A stretch of DNA of 64,000 nt from contig JAGOLX010000029.1 in NCBI GenBank assembly GCA_017993835.1, positions 1-64,000 on the forward strand, read 5' to 3'. A program made the translations under genes and the position numbers. Shown one piece after another: positions 37,729-46,686 of the stretch. The notes under the pieces were generated by a model that made no database searches, was not told the DNA's origin, and saw only the letters and a list, made by a program, of their open reading frames with translations. The number at the start of each line of letters is the position of its first letter. The stretch's first letter is position 1. Source of the stretch: Phycisphaerae bacterium. GTDB lineage: Bacteria; Planctomycetota; Phycisphaerae; Sedimentisphaerales; Anaerobacaceae.

Positions 37729-38907
37729 TCAGCCCTGATCGCAACTTACAGTCGGATCACGGTGGCCGTCGGCAGCGGCGATATTCAGAAGCACGCCCAC
37801 GGCAGCCGCCGAGAGCAACATGCTGGTGCCACCGGCGCTGACGAACGGCAGGGAAATACCCTTGGTGGGCCCCAGGTCGGTGACGACGGCTATGTTCATG
37901 GCCGCCTGGATGCCGATGGCCAGGACGATCCCCGCAGCCAGCAGACGCCCAAAGCGATCCCGGCATCGCATCACCGCTGCGATCCCCAGGAACAGGAAGA
38001 GAACGAACAGGGCGATCACGCCCAGGGTGCCGATCAGACCGAGTTCCTCCCCCACGATGGCGAAGATGAAGTCCGTCGTATCCTCCGGCACGTGGCCGTA
38101 CTTGCAGGTGCCCTGCCCGATCCCCTTGCCCCACAGGCCGCCGGAGCCGATGGCCACCAGCGACTGGTTGACCTGATAGACCGCATCGGGTACCCGCTCC
38201 GGGTGCAGGAAGGCCTCCAGTCTCTTGAGCCGGTGCGGCGACTGGAACAACGCCAGGACGAACCCCACCACCCCCACCGGAAGCAGGGTCAGCAGGTGCC
38301 ACCACTTGACGCCCGCGATGACGAGGAGAATGAGGCTCATCAGTCCGATGAACGCCGCGGTGCCAAAGTCTTCGATCACGACCAGACCACACACCAGACC
38401 GATCAGAGTACACAGCGGCAGGAATCGCGCCCAGTATCGTCGGATATCGGGACCCATCGCGGCGCAGGTCGCCGCCAGGAAGAAGATCACGATCCACTTG
38501 GCGAACTCAGACGGCTGGAAGCTCACGCTCGCCGGTCCCAGCGGGATTCGCAGCCACCGGGTGGCGCCGTACATCTCCGTGCCCACGACCAGGACGGCGC
38601 CGAGCAATCCAATTGCCAGGACGGACAGCCAGACCGTCGGGCACTTATACCAGCGCCCGCGCAGGCTCCAGATCCGGTAGTCGGGCAGCGATGCAGCGAA
38701 CAGGACCACCACTGCCATGGGGAAGAACATGATCTGCCGCAGGGCCGGGAAGTCATAGAACCGGCGCAGGTCGAATTCATACCCCAGACTGGCCCCGGCG
38801 GAGAACACCATCACCGCGCCGGTGGCCATCAGGAACAGGATCACCATGGCGATCACATTGGACAACCGGCTACGCACTGAACTCATAACATCATCTGCAA
38901 TCAGCAT
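37729..38907 (-). CDS. ftsW: septal peptidoglycan polymerase FtsW
   Basis: A 392-residue SEDS-family protein with about ten membrane segments. The family motifs are visible: SFQPSEFAKWIVIFFLA, VNQSLVAIGSGGLWGKGIGQG, HVPEDTTDFIFAIVGEELG and GISLPFVSAGGTSMLLS. Its neighbour murG places it as FtsW rather than RodA. It polymerises glycan strands at the division septum. The start at 38907 has GAGGAG with only a 3-nt gap to the ATG; an ATG at 38886 is possible but has no ribosome binding site. The subtilase lies between it and murG. Confidence 0.9.
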   Translation of the reverse strand: MLIADDVMSSVRSRLSNVIAMVILFLMATGAVMVFSAGASLGYEFDLRRFYDFPALRQIMFFPMAVVVLFAASLPDYRIWSLRGRWYKCPTVWLSVLAIGLLGAVLVVGTEMYGATRWLRIPLGPASVSFQPSEFAKWIVIFFLAATCAAMGPDIRRYWARFLPLCTLIGLVCGLVVIEDFGTAAFIGLMSLILLVIAGVKWWHLLTLLPVGVVGFVLALFQSPHRLKRLEAFLHPERVPDAVYQVNQSLVAIGSGGLWGKGIGQGTCKYGHVPEDTTDFIFAIVGEELGLIGTLGVIALFVLFLFLGIAAVMRCRDRFGRLLAAGIVLAIGIQAAMNIAVVTDLGPTKGISLPFVSAGGTSMLLSAAAVGVLLNIAAADGHRDPTVSCDQG

Positions 38908-39177
38908 TTACTCCTCACCCTACGGGACCCGGGAGAGTCCGGGAATATGTCCTTTGATCTGTTTTTTCGGCAGATTGGGCCATGGCTCTCCAGAAATAGT
39001 CCGCGTCCATCGGATCGAGCCGTCGGAAAGCCGCCATATCTGCATCCGATGATTCGGGAATTGTTCTTGACAACCCCTGTGATCTGGATCAGGCTATGGG
39101 CGAGTTTCATATGTGTGAGAGTCGTCCGTGCGGGTAACCCGCTGAGTCGTGTAATCAGTCTTACTGGAGGTCCGCTC

Positions 39178-40068
39178 ATGGAGAAATCACACTATCGTGG
39201 GATGGCGGCATGCCTGCTGTTGTCGGCTCTGCTGGCAAGCACGGCAGGGGCATACCAGCAACCACTGGTGAACCTCGGATTCACCAGCTTTGTTGATGGC
39301 GGCCCACCAGCCGGTCCCGGACTCTACTTCGCAGAGTACCTCATGTACTGGACAGCCGACGATCTGCCCGGCATAGATAGTCCGGAGGACGACTTCGAAG
39401 CGGTGGGCAGTCTGAGTCAGTTCCTGTATCAGTCGAACACGTCCGTACTCCTCGGCGGCAAGTGGGGTCTTGATGTCATCGTGCCAGTGGCCAGCTTCGA
39501 AACCGACCCGGTGACTAATAACGACGGCATCGGTGATCTGCTGGTCGGCCCCTACCTGCAATGGGATCCCGTCATGGGGGCAAACGGTCCGGTCTTCATG
39601 CATCGGATCGAGTTTCAGATGATCTTCCCCACAGGCAGCTACGACGAAGACAGGAATGTGAACCCGAGCAGCAATTTCTTCTCCTTCGATCCGTACTGGG
39701 CCGGGACTCTTTTCTTTGCCCCTCGCTGGAGCGTGTCTTGGCGTCTTCACTATCTCTGGAACGACGAGAATGATGACACCAAGATTCAGCCGGGCCAGGC
39801 CGTGCATGCCAACTTCGCCTGCTCGTACGAAGCGATTCCCAAACAGCTCCGAGTCGGCGTCAACGGCTACTTCTTCGAGCAGGTGACCGACACCGAACTG
39901 GACGGCGACGACTTCGATGACGACGAGAGTGTCTTCGCCGTAGGTCCCGGCGTCCTGTATAGCTTCTCGCAGGACACACACCTGTTCTTCAACGCGTATT
40001 TCGAAACAAGCGCGGACGATCGCCCCGAGGGCGAGAAGTTCATTCTGCGTTTCGTGCATCACTTCTAA
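39178..40068 (+). CDS. outer-membrane beta-barrel-like transporter (SphA/MetA-type)
   Basis: A 296-residue protein with a signal peptide (MAACLLLSALLASTAGA). The remaining sequence alternates beta-strands with aromatic residues (GLYFAEYLMYWTADD; WRLHYLWNDENDDTKIQPG) and ends in FVHHF, a terminal aromatic pattern of outer-membrane barrels. It resembles the SphA/phenol-degradation MetA family, whose substrates vary. GGAGG at 39166-39170 sets the start. It is followed by a strong hairpin at 40083-40157. Confidence 0.65.
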   Translation: MEKSHYRGMAACLLLSALLASTAGAYQQPLVNLGFTSFVDGGPPAGPGLYFAEYLMYWTADDLPGIDSPEDDFEAVGSLSQFLYQSNTSVLLGGKWGLDVIVPVASFETDPVTNNDGIGDLLVGPYLQWDPVMGANGPVFMHRIEFQMIFPTGSYDEDRNVNPSSNFFSFDPYWAGTLFFAPRWSVSWRLHYLWNDENDDTKIQPGQAVHANFACSYEAIPKQLRVGVNGYFFEQVTDTELDGDDFDDDESVFAVGPGVLYSFSQDTHLFFNAYFETSADDRPEGEKFILRFVHHF

Positions 40069-40082
40069 TCGTGATTCATCAC

Positions 40083-40157
40083 CCACCGGGGACAGGAGAC
40101 CCCCGTCCGGCGATCTCGCCGACGAGCGACGGGCATCCTGTCCCCGGTGGCATTTTC
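40083..40157 (+). terminator. terminator-like hairpin after the barrel gene
   Basis: CCACCGGGGACAGGA (40083-40097) is perfectly complementary to TCCTGTCCCCGGTGG (40136-40150), and the loop holds further stems. TTTT follows at 40153-40156. The T tract is short. Confidence 0.55.
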
Positions 40158-40222
40158 TCCGCATCCCTCTGTCCGGGGGGATTTCGCTGTTTCTCTGGAC
40201 GATTCCCGCTTTTTCCGCGCAC

Positions 40223-40251
40223 TTGGCCCGCCCTCGCTGCATCTGTACTAT
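40223..40251 (+). promoter_or_regulatory. putative promoter of the first ECF operon
   Basis: TTGGCC (40223-40228), 17-nt spacer, TACTAT (40246-40251). The predicted start near 40258 gives a ~36-nt leader to the TTG start. It is a sigma-70 type, so basal expression need not depend on the ECF factor itself. Confidence 0.5.
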
Positions 40252-40293
40252 GATGGCATCGGCCGACAGGCAGGCCTTGCAAGGTGAGCGGAT

Positions 40294-40833
40294 TTGGAAT
40301 CGATAGCGGAAGAACGAGTTGTGGAAGCCGCCCGTCGCGGCGACGTGGAGTCCTTCGCGGCACTCTACCGGCGCTACTACGCGATGATGGTCTGGCTCGC
40401 CTACTCGATCCTGCTCAATCGCGACCAGGCACAGGACGCCGCCCAGCAAACGTTCGTCAAGGCCTGCGAGAACCTCGCGGATCTCAAACGAACGGACCGC
40501 TTTGGCCCCTGGCTCGCGGCGATCTGCCGCAACGAGGCCCACCAGCTCATTCGGGCACGCCGGCAGCCCGTCGGACCACATACCGGAGAGGACTTGTACG
40601 CGGAGCAGATCGATCACGACAGCGACGACCACCGCTTGGTCCGAACCGCCATCGATCAGCTCGAACCGGTGTATCGCGAGATCGTCGTCCTGCACTACTA
40701 CAACGACATGGAGTACCGCCAAATCGCGGCGGCGCTCGGCATTGCCGAGCACACGGTGCGGGGACGGCTCTTTCGCGCCCGACGTCAGATTGAGAAGACC
40801 CTCAGAAAGAAGGGCTTTCCTGAAGGATCATAG
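40294..40833 (+). CDS. ECF-family RNA polymerase sigma factor
   Basis: A 179-residue sigma factor. Region 2 (RYYAMMVWLAYSILLNRDQAQDAAQQTFVKA) binds the -10 and region 4 (LEPVYREIVVLHYYNDMEYRQIAAALGIAEHTVRGRLFRARRQI) binds the -35. A TTG start at 40294 is indicated, with AAGGTG upstream. The stop is two nt before the ATG of the next gene, so the two are translationally coupled. The partner lies where an anti-sigma factor is usual. Targets are unknown. Confidence 0.9.
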   Translation: MESIAEERVVEAARRGDVESFAALYRRYYAMMVWLAYSILLNRDQAQDAAQQTFVKACENLADLKRTDRFGPWLAAICRNEAHQLIRARRQPVGPHTGEDLYAEQIDHDSDDHRLVRTAIDQLEPVYREIVVLHYYNDMEYRQIAAALGIAEHTVRGRLFRARRQIEKTLRKKGFPEGS

Positions 40834-40835
40834 TC

Positions 40836-43265
40836 ATGGCACGCTCCAGAAGGGCCGACTGGCTCGATCAGATCATCCGTGAAGTAAAGCCCGGGCAGAC
40901 GCCAAGGGCTGATTTCGACGCATGGCGCGACGCTCACGCCGGCGCGATCAGGCGACTGCGACAGCGAGGAGCGACGATCCCGCGGGGTGAGCCCTTCCTG
41001 GCGTTGATCTCTCGGCTCGCTCGGAACACCGTGCGAAGCCCGGCAGGCAAACTGGCTATGGCGGCAGCCATCGTCGCGGGGGCCTTCATCCTGTTGACCT
41101 GGTGCACTGGTCGCCAGTCGCCCCCTGCCACTCCACCGACGACGGCGACAGACCAGGCAACATCCCCCAGGCCCGAGGTCCTTGATCCCGAGCAAGAGGA
41201 ACTGCGTCTGGCGGATGACCTGTTCACGAAGGGAGACGTCCAAGGGCTGCTGGCGCTCCTGCATTCCACTCGGGCGCAGACCGTCTTCACGGTCGTTTCC
41301 TATCTCGGCCAGATTGGCGATCCCTCATCAGTCGCCACAATCCAGGCGCTGGCCGCCCAGTGGCAGGGTCCATCGCAGGACAACCCGTTCCAGAGAGCAA
41401 TCGATCAAATCCGCCGCGGGAATCGGCAAGACGAAGCGGAATCGACCCAGAACTCGCGGGCTCCCGCGGGCGTTCTCCAAACCACGCAGGAGCCGGAACC
41501 ATCGCCGAGCGAGATACCACCGCTGACCTGCCGCGGCGTGGTCGCGGACAGGAGCGGCTCGCCAATCCGCGGCGCGGAGGTATGGGCACAAAGCTGCACG
41601 GACGATCTGAAGCTGACGGACCTCACAACCCCAGTCCCGACCGATCCGCTAGGGAAGTTCAGCCTGACCGTACCGACCGGCGACACCGACACAACCGACC
41701 GCGTGTACCTGCTGTGCAGGCACAGCAATCACGCCCTCGGCTGGCTTCGCCTGCCCACGGACGGCCAGACAGCAGACGTCAACGATTGCAGGATCATCTT
41801 GTATCGGCCGACCTTCGTCGCCGGCATCGTCACCGACACGCGAGGCCGGGGTGTCCCCGATGCGCTCGTGGAGGCTCGAATGGTGCCTGCCCACGAGCCC
41901 ACCAGCGTCCAGGAGTATCCCTGCACCGCCGGCAACGAGCGAGCGGTCAAGACCGACACGACAGGCCGATTCATCCTCAAGGATGTCCCCGAGAACAGCC
42001 TGTTGAGTCTGTCCGTATCACGACGGGGCTACGGCCTCTACGATTCCCGCGAGGGCTATGGGCAATTCATGGGCACATCCCCCTATCTCGATCCCGAGTC
42101 CCACACCCTCCGCGCAGGGCGAAGGGACATCGAGATCAAGCTGCTGCCCGCGGAAGGACAGATCTATGTGCAAGTCGTCCGGGAACAGGGTGGTCTCTAT
42201 GATGGTCCGGTGATTCTGCGATGCGAGAGTCCGGGCAATGGCCTCGGTCCCTGGTTCTGTCGTTACGACGGCGGGGATTGCACCTTGATGGAGCCGGCGC
42301 AACGGGGCATCTGTTCCCCGCAGGGCCAGGGACGATTCAGGATCGACGACTTGCCGGTCGGGCGATATCTTATCGCCGCAGCGGACCCCCTGTCCGGGGA
42401 TCTCATCACCCCTCCCAGCGAGGTGTTGATCCGCCCATCGCAACTTCGCGCCCAAGTCACTCTCAGAGCTGCGAGGACCGCCCAAGTGACGGTCCGCGCG
42501 AGAACACCGACGGGCGAGCCGGTCGGCAATCTCCTCCTCACGGCAGGATCGGGATTCATGGTTCGCAAGCGCACCAATGCCGACGGCCTGTGCGTCTTTC
42601 GTCTCTTCGAAGGAGACTCTGCCATTCAGGCGCACGGCTGGGACCGCGATTCCGCAGGACACGTCGTTCGAGTGACGCCGGACCTGGCAGACCGCCAGAT
42701 CGACTGGCCCGTGGGAACGCCGTTCTTGCTTCGTGGCCGACTCGTGGACGAGTCCGGCTCGCCCGTGCGCGGGTCCGTCAGCCTGCTCCTGCATGGATGG
42801 GTCTCGACGGACGCCGACGGTCGTTTCGTCATTCCCCACAAAGCCCCAGATGCCCTCCTTCAGGGATACGCCAGAGACGCAGAGGGCAAGCGCGCCCTCA
42901 TATTCGCAGGAATGCCCCCGTCAGCAGGAGGGGAACCGGAGGTTCGTCTGGAACGCGTCGCGGTCTTCACAGGAAGGGTCCTGGATCAGCACAGCAATCC
43001 GATCGTCGAGGCGCCCGTGGCATTCTCCCTGGACGTGCAGGACGTCGATTCGACTGGCTATCGGTATTCGCAGTTACGCTGCGAAGTGTTTCTCTCCGAC
43101 GGCCGATTCCGACTGGATGTGCCGGTCGGCCGGCCCTTGCGTATGGATATGTACTGCCCCGCTCTGCAATTGAAAGGAAGGGCCGAGCCCATCGACCCCG
43201 CGCCGGGTCAGACCTACGACTTGGGCGACATAGCGCTCGAGCCGGCGCCCTCTCAGAATCCATGA
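40836..43265 (+). CDS. membrane protein with carboxypeptidase-regulatory-like repeats, coupled to ECF factor
   Basis: An 809-residue protein. The first ~70 residues are cytoplasmic and basic, a membrane helix follows at about 70-92 (GKLAMAAAIVAGAFILLTW), and the rest is outside. After a short helical repeat (about 130-180) come at least five carboxypeptidase-regulatory-like beta-sandwiches, starting at about residues 230 (CRGVVADRSGSPIRGAEVWA), 326 (VAGIVTDTRGRGVPDALVEA), 550 (VTVRARTPTGEPVGNLLLTA), 629 (LRGRLVDESGSPVRGSVSLL) and 708 (FTGRVLDQHSNPIVEAPVAF). The coupling to the ECF gene suggests an anti-sigma or signalling role for its cytoplasmic part, with the repeats as an external sensor. 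No zinc-binding anti-sigma motif is seen, so this is inference. Confidence 0.75.
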   Translation: MARSRRADWLDQIIREVKPGQTPRADFDAWRDAHAGAIRRLRQRGATIPRGEPFLALISRLARNTVRSPAGKLAMAAAIVAGAFILLTWCTGRQSPPATPPTTATDQATSPRPEVLDPEQEELRLADDLFTKGDVQGLLALLHSTRAQTVFTVVSYLGQIGDPSSVATIQALAAQWQGPSQDNPFQRAIDQIRRGNRQDEAESTQNSRAPAGVLQTTQEPEPSPSEIPPLTCRGVVADRSGSPIRGAEVWAQSCTDDLKLTDLTTPVPTDPLGKFSLTVPTGDTDTTDRVYLLCRHSNHALGWLRLPTDGQTADVNDCRIILYRPTFVAGIVTDTRGRGVPDALVEARMVPAHEPTSVQEYPCTAGNERAVKTDTTGRFILKDVPENSLLSLSVSRRGYGLYDSREGYGQFMGTSPYLDPESHTLRAGRRDIEIKLLPAEGQIYVQVVREQGGLYDGPVILRCESPGNGLGPWFCRYDGGDCTLMEPAQRGICSPQGQGRFRIDDLPVGRYLIAAADPLSGDLITPPSEVLIRPSQLRAQVTLRAARTAQVTVRARTPTGEPVGNLLLTAGSGFMVRKRTNADGLCVFRLFEGDSAIQAHGWDRDSAGHVVRVTPDLADRQIDWPVGTPFLLRGRLVDESGSPVRGSVSLLLHGWVSTDADGRFVIPHKAPDALLQGYARDAEGKRALIFAGMPPSAGGEPEVRLERVAVFTGRVLDQHSNPIVEAPVAFSLDVQDVDSTGYRYSQLRCEVFLSDGRFRLDVPVGRPLRMDMYCPALQLKGRAEPIDPAPGQTYDLGDIALEPAPSQNP

Positions 43266-43280
43266 ACCGGATGGAATGGA

Positions 43281-45470
43281 CTACTCCCACCACAGCCGCG
43301 GGTAGTCCTGCCCTTCGGTGATCCACCAGATGTCGTCGGTCCCATTGGCGGTCTCGTTCGCGAAGTCCCAGCCGGCGTCGAGGAACGTGCTCGCGGTCTG
43401 CATCTCGGTGGTCGTCTTGCCCTCGCCGGCGGCACTCGTGGTCCAGCCCGAAGTCTCGATGTCCCAGAAACTCGACGCGATACTGCCCACCACGCTGTTG
43501 TGGCCTGCGAAACCGCCCACGAGGTCCACGCCGTCCACGGCGCCGCGGCTGTAGCTCGTCGCGACGCTCCCTTCGTTACAGCCTACAAAACCGCCGACAT
43601 GGTCCGGCCCGTTGACCACGCCGCTGCTGTGGCTCGTCGTGATGCGGCCGGAGTTGTAGCCCACCAGACCGCCCACGTAACTACCGGTCCCGTCGGTTCC
43701 AGCGGTGCTGTAGCTGGCGCGAATGTCCCCATCGTTGCAGCCCGCGAGACCGCCGACGTGGGCACCCCCATGAACAGTGCCGGCGCTATAGCTCTCGGCG
43801 ATCTTGCCGTAACTGCGACCTGTAAGGCCGCCGGCATAGACACTGGTCCCATCGACCGCACCCGTCGCGTGGCTGGTCTCGATACCGCCATCGTTCTCGC
43901 CGACGAGCCCTCCGACGAGCGAATCCCCCGCAACCGCTCCGGAGCAGAAGCTCGCTGCGATTCTGCCTGCGTGGCGACCCACGAGACCGCCGACATAACT
44001 GGCGGTTCCATTGACTTCCACCGCTTCCAGACCCAGGTTGGAGATCACGGCGTCGGGCGAGGATTGCCCGAACAGACCCAGGTAGCCGTTGCCTTCGACG
44101 TGGAGATTGCGGATGACGCAGTCATTGCCGTCGAAGGTCCCACCGAACCAGGGCACGACCGCTCTGTGCCATGCAATCCCCGACAGGTCGATGGACGCTT
44201 CCAGACGGTAGTGCGCCTCCGGCTCGAACCACACGACGCCCAGATCGTCCGCATCGCGAATCAGATAGGGCTCCTGGGCGGTGCCCGCGCCCTCGGGCAT
44301 CAACGGACCGACGCCGGCATGGCAGCACAACTCGGGATACCCGCCCGCCGACATCTGCCAGTAATCGCAGGTTCCGTTGGCAATCTCATCCGTGAAGTCC
44401 CATCCTGCGGCCAGGAAGGTCGAGAGATCCTGCATCTGGGCCGTCGAGACGCCCGTGCCGGCGACACTGGAGGCCTGTCCAGAACTCTCAGCATCCCAGA
44501 AACAGCCAATGACCCCCTCCGGTCTGAGATTCGATCCCACCAGCCCGCCGAAGGTTGATTCGCCGGCGACGGCACCTGCGCTGTAGCAGTCGGTCACGTA
44601 GCCGGCCCAGTTCTGCCCGAGCAGGCCGCCGATGTGCATACCTCCACGGACGGCACCGACGGTGTAGCAGCAACTGACGATGCTTTCGTAGCTGCGTCCG
44701 ACCAGCCCGCCGACGTAACCGTCCCCGCTGACGGCGCCGGTGCCGTAGCTCGCAGTGACGCTGCCGCCACACAGGTAGCCGATCAGACCACCGACGGAGT
44801 TGCCGGTGGCCGAGACGGTCGCGGTGCTGTAGCAGCGGACCATCCTGCCGTCGACGCTGGCGCCCACGAGTCCGCCGACCTCATTGTCCCCGGCGACCGC
44901 GCCGGCGCCGTGGCATTCGGTCACGGGACCGGGGCTCTCCCCTGCCAGGCCGCCGACAAAGTCTCTGCCGGCAACGACGCCGAGGCAGTAACATCGGATC
45001 AAGCGGCCCTCGTTGGACCCCACCAGACCGCCGACGTAGCAGCCTGAACCCATGATATTGGCACCGACGATCCCCACATTCCGCACGGTGCCCGAGGGGG
45101 CGATGGATCCGAACAGTCCAACATCCCCTGTGCCCTCAATCGTCAAATTCGAGATGGTGTGGCCGGCGCCGTCGAAGACGCCGGCGAAGCCGGACCCGCG
45201 CGAAAGCGGTGCGATGACCGCGTCATGGAAGACCTTGCCGCCGGGCAAGCTGGAGTCCAGGTCGATATCGACGACCAGGACGAAGTGCTTGTCGAACAGG
45301 GCCCGCTCCGAACCGATGGAGCAGAGCTGCTCGGCGGTCGCGATCTGATACGGATCGTCGGCCGTGCCCGTGCCGCCGGCGAATTCCGCCGCCGCCAGCA
45401 CACCGGTCAACAGAAACAAGGGAAGAACACCGACAACACACTTCGTCCGCACACTCGGTTGAGCAAGCAT
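43281..45470 (-). CDS. GLUG-repeat secreted protein 1
   Basis: A 729-residue protein with a signal peptide (TKCVVGVLPLFLLTGVLAAAE). Then FAGGTGTADDPYQIATAEQL, the start of a GLUG-type beta-helix, and a series of GGLVGSNEG... and SYSxGxV repeats. A second half starts at MPEGAGTAQEPYLIRDADDL and repeats the pattern, each half ending in a WDF-E-ANGT segment. No enzymatic motif. AGGAG is 8 nt before the ATG. It is the last gene of a four-gene tandem array and ends 15 nt from the convergent gene at 43265. Such proteins are thought to be adhesins or surface-exposed binding proteins. Confidence 0.85.
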   Translation of the reverse strand: MLAQPSVRTKCVVGVLPLFLLTGVLAAAEFAGGTGTADDPYQIATAEQLCSIGSERALFDKHFVLVVDIDLDSSLPGGKVFHDAVIAPLSRGSGFAGVFDGAGHTISNLTIEGTGDVGLFGSIAPSGTVRNVGIVGANIMGSGCYVGGLVGSNEGRLIRCYCLGVVAGRDFVGGLAGESPGPVTECHGAGAVAGDNEVGGLVGASVDGRMVRCYSTATVSATGNSVGGLIGYLCGGSVTASYGTGAVSGDGYVGGLVGRSYESIVSCCYTVGAVRGGMHIGGLLGQNWAGYVTDCYSAGAVAGESTFGGLVGSNLRPEGVIGCFWDAESSGQASSVAGTGVSTAQMQDLSTFLAAGWDFTDEIANGTCDYWQMSAGGYPELCCHAGVGPLMPEGAGTAQEPYLIRDADDLGVVWFEPEAHYRLEASIDLSGIAWHRAVVPWFGGTFDGNDCVIRNLHVEGNGYLGLFGQSSPDAVISNLGLEAVEVNGTASYVGGLVGRHAGRIAASFCSGAVAGDSLVGGLVGENDGGIETSHATGAVDGTSVYAGGLTGRSYGKIAESYSAGTVHGGAHVGGLAGCNDGDIRASYSTAGTDGTGSYVGGLVGYNSGRITTSHSSGVVNGPDHVGGFVGCNEGSVATSYSRGAVDGVDLVGGFAGHNSVVGSIASSFWDIETSGWTTSAAGEGKTTTEMQTASTFLDAGWDFANETANGTDDIWWITEGQDYPRLWWE

Positions 45471-45505
45471 AGTTATCTCTCCTATACGAATCCAAGTTAA
45501 CACAA
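45471..45505 (-). other. 35-nt spacer between GLUG genes 2 and 1
   Basis: 35 nt, the same length as the other spacers. It shares the TCTCTCCTATACGA ribosome-binding-site part, but the rest has diverged. Confidence 0.7.
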
Positions 45506-46651
45506 TCACTCGTTGCAGTCAATCCCTTCCCACTGCAGGCGCGGGTAGTCCTTGCCCTCGCAGATCGTCCAGGTGCTCTCGAAATCCCATCCGACGAAGG
45601 TCTTCTTTTGATACATCTGGGACGTCAAAAGCCCCTCGCCTCCGTCACTGACGGAAACCCCGCTGACCTCGGTATCCCAGAACGAGTTGCCCACAGCGTC
45701 CCCAACGACGCGGCCTCCTGTGTAGAAGCGCGGCGATCCAACACCGATCAGGCCACCCCAATCCTCGCTTTCACTGCCAGTCCACAGGACCGTTGCGGCA
45801 TAGCAGTTGACAATCACTCCCCCTCTGTTGTGTCCGACCAGTCCGCCTGAGTAAGGGCTATAGTGGGTCAATATGGTGCCTTGAGCATAACAGTCCGTGA
45901 TCACGCCCTCGACGTTGTTGCCCACAAATCCACCGAGGTAATCACTACCTGTCAGCGAAACTGCTGCGTGGCAACTAGCGATTCTGCCCCCCAGATTCGT
46001 TCCCGCAAAACCACCAAGGCTTCCGCCCTTACTGTCACCCCAGACGTCTGTGTATGCGGATGACCAGAGGATCCTGCCCGCGTTGAGGCCGACCAAGCCA
46101 CCGAGGCTTTCGATGGAAGGTCGTGTCCCCACGCGTATGTTGCCCCTGACGTGACAGCCGCGGATGCCACCCCCGCTACTGCCCGCCAACCCACCCACTT
46201 TGTAGTGTGCTCCGGTAATCGAGACGTTCTCCAATACGAGGTCCTCCACACTCCCACCATCACCAATGCACCCGAACAGTCCGACATAGTGGCCCGCTGT
46301 GCTCTCGATGGTCAGATTCTTGATCCTGTGACTATTCCCGTCGAAGTAGCCGGTGAAAGGCGTACCCTGAAAACCGAAAGCGTCGTCCGTGTCACCGGCG
46401 ATCACCGCGCGAACGAACACCACCCGGCCGGGGAGATTGGGGTCCAGGTCGATGTCGGCGATCAAGACAAAGTGTTTGGCTAGCAGATCAGGGTCCGAAC
46501 CGATGGAGCAGAGTTGCTCAACCGTCCCGATCTGGTATGGATCGCCGGGCATGCCCGTGCCGCCGGCGAACTGGGCCGCCGGCAGCACGTTGGCCAGCAG
46601 GAAGAAGACGAATAGACAGGCAGTACTTCGCACGCCCGTTTGCGTCGTCAT
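45506..46651 (-). CDS. GLUG-repeat secreted protein 2 (short)
   Basis: A 381-residue paralogue of the neighbouring proteins, with signal peptide (ACLFVFFLLANVLPAAQ), FAGGTGMPGDPYQIGTVEQL and GLUG repeats (VGGLAGSSGGGIRGC; YLGGFVGNNVEGVITDCYAQG). It has only one repeat block, about half the length of the other three, and the same EGKDYPRLQWE end. Its spacer from gene 3 is 35 nt. The short form could be an ancestral unit or a truncation. Confidence 0.85.
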   Translation of the reverse strand: MTTQTGVRSTACLFVFFLLANVLPAAQFAGGTGMPGDPYQIGTVEQLCSIGSDPDLLAKHFVLIADIDLDPNLPGRVVFVRAVIAGDTDDAFGFQGTPFTGYFDGNSHRIKNLTIESTAGHYVGLFGCIGDGGSVEDLVLENVSITGAHYKVGGLAGSSGGGIRGCHVRGNIRVGTRPSIESLGGLVGLNAGRILWSSAYTDVWGDSKGGSLGGFAGTNLGGRIASCHAAVSLTGSDYLGGFVGNNVEGVITDCYAQGTILTHYSPYSGGLVGHNRGGVIVNCYAATVLWTGSESEDWGGLIGVGSPRFYTGGRVVGDAVGNSFWDTEVSGVSVSDGGEGLLTSQMYQKKTFVGWDFESTWTICEGKDYPRLQWEGIDCNE

Positions 46652-46686
46652 GATCGTCTCTCCTATGCGAGTAGAGTCGTGGAAGA
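46652..46686 (-). repeat. conserved 35-nt spacer between GLUG genes 3 and 2
   Basis: 35 nt, identical at 31 of 35 positions to the 49015-49049 spacer. It contains the AGGAG site on the minus strand. Confidence 0.8.

Noticed and set aside
39067-39100. Perfect TTGACA upstream of the barrel gene
   Set aside because: No -10 box at a 15-19-nt spacing, so it was not called a promoter.
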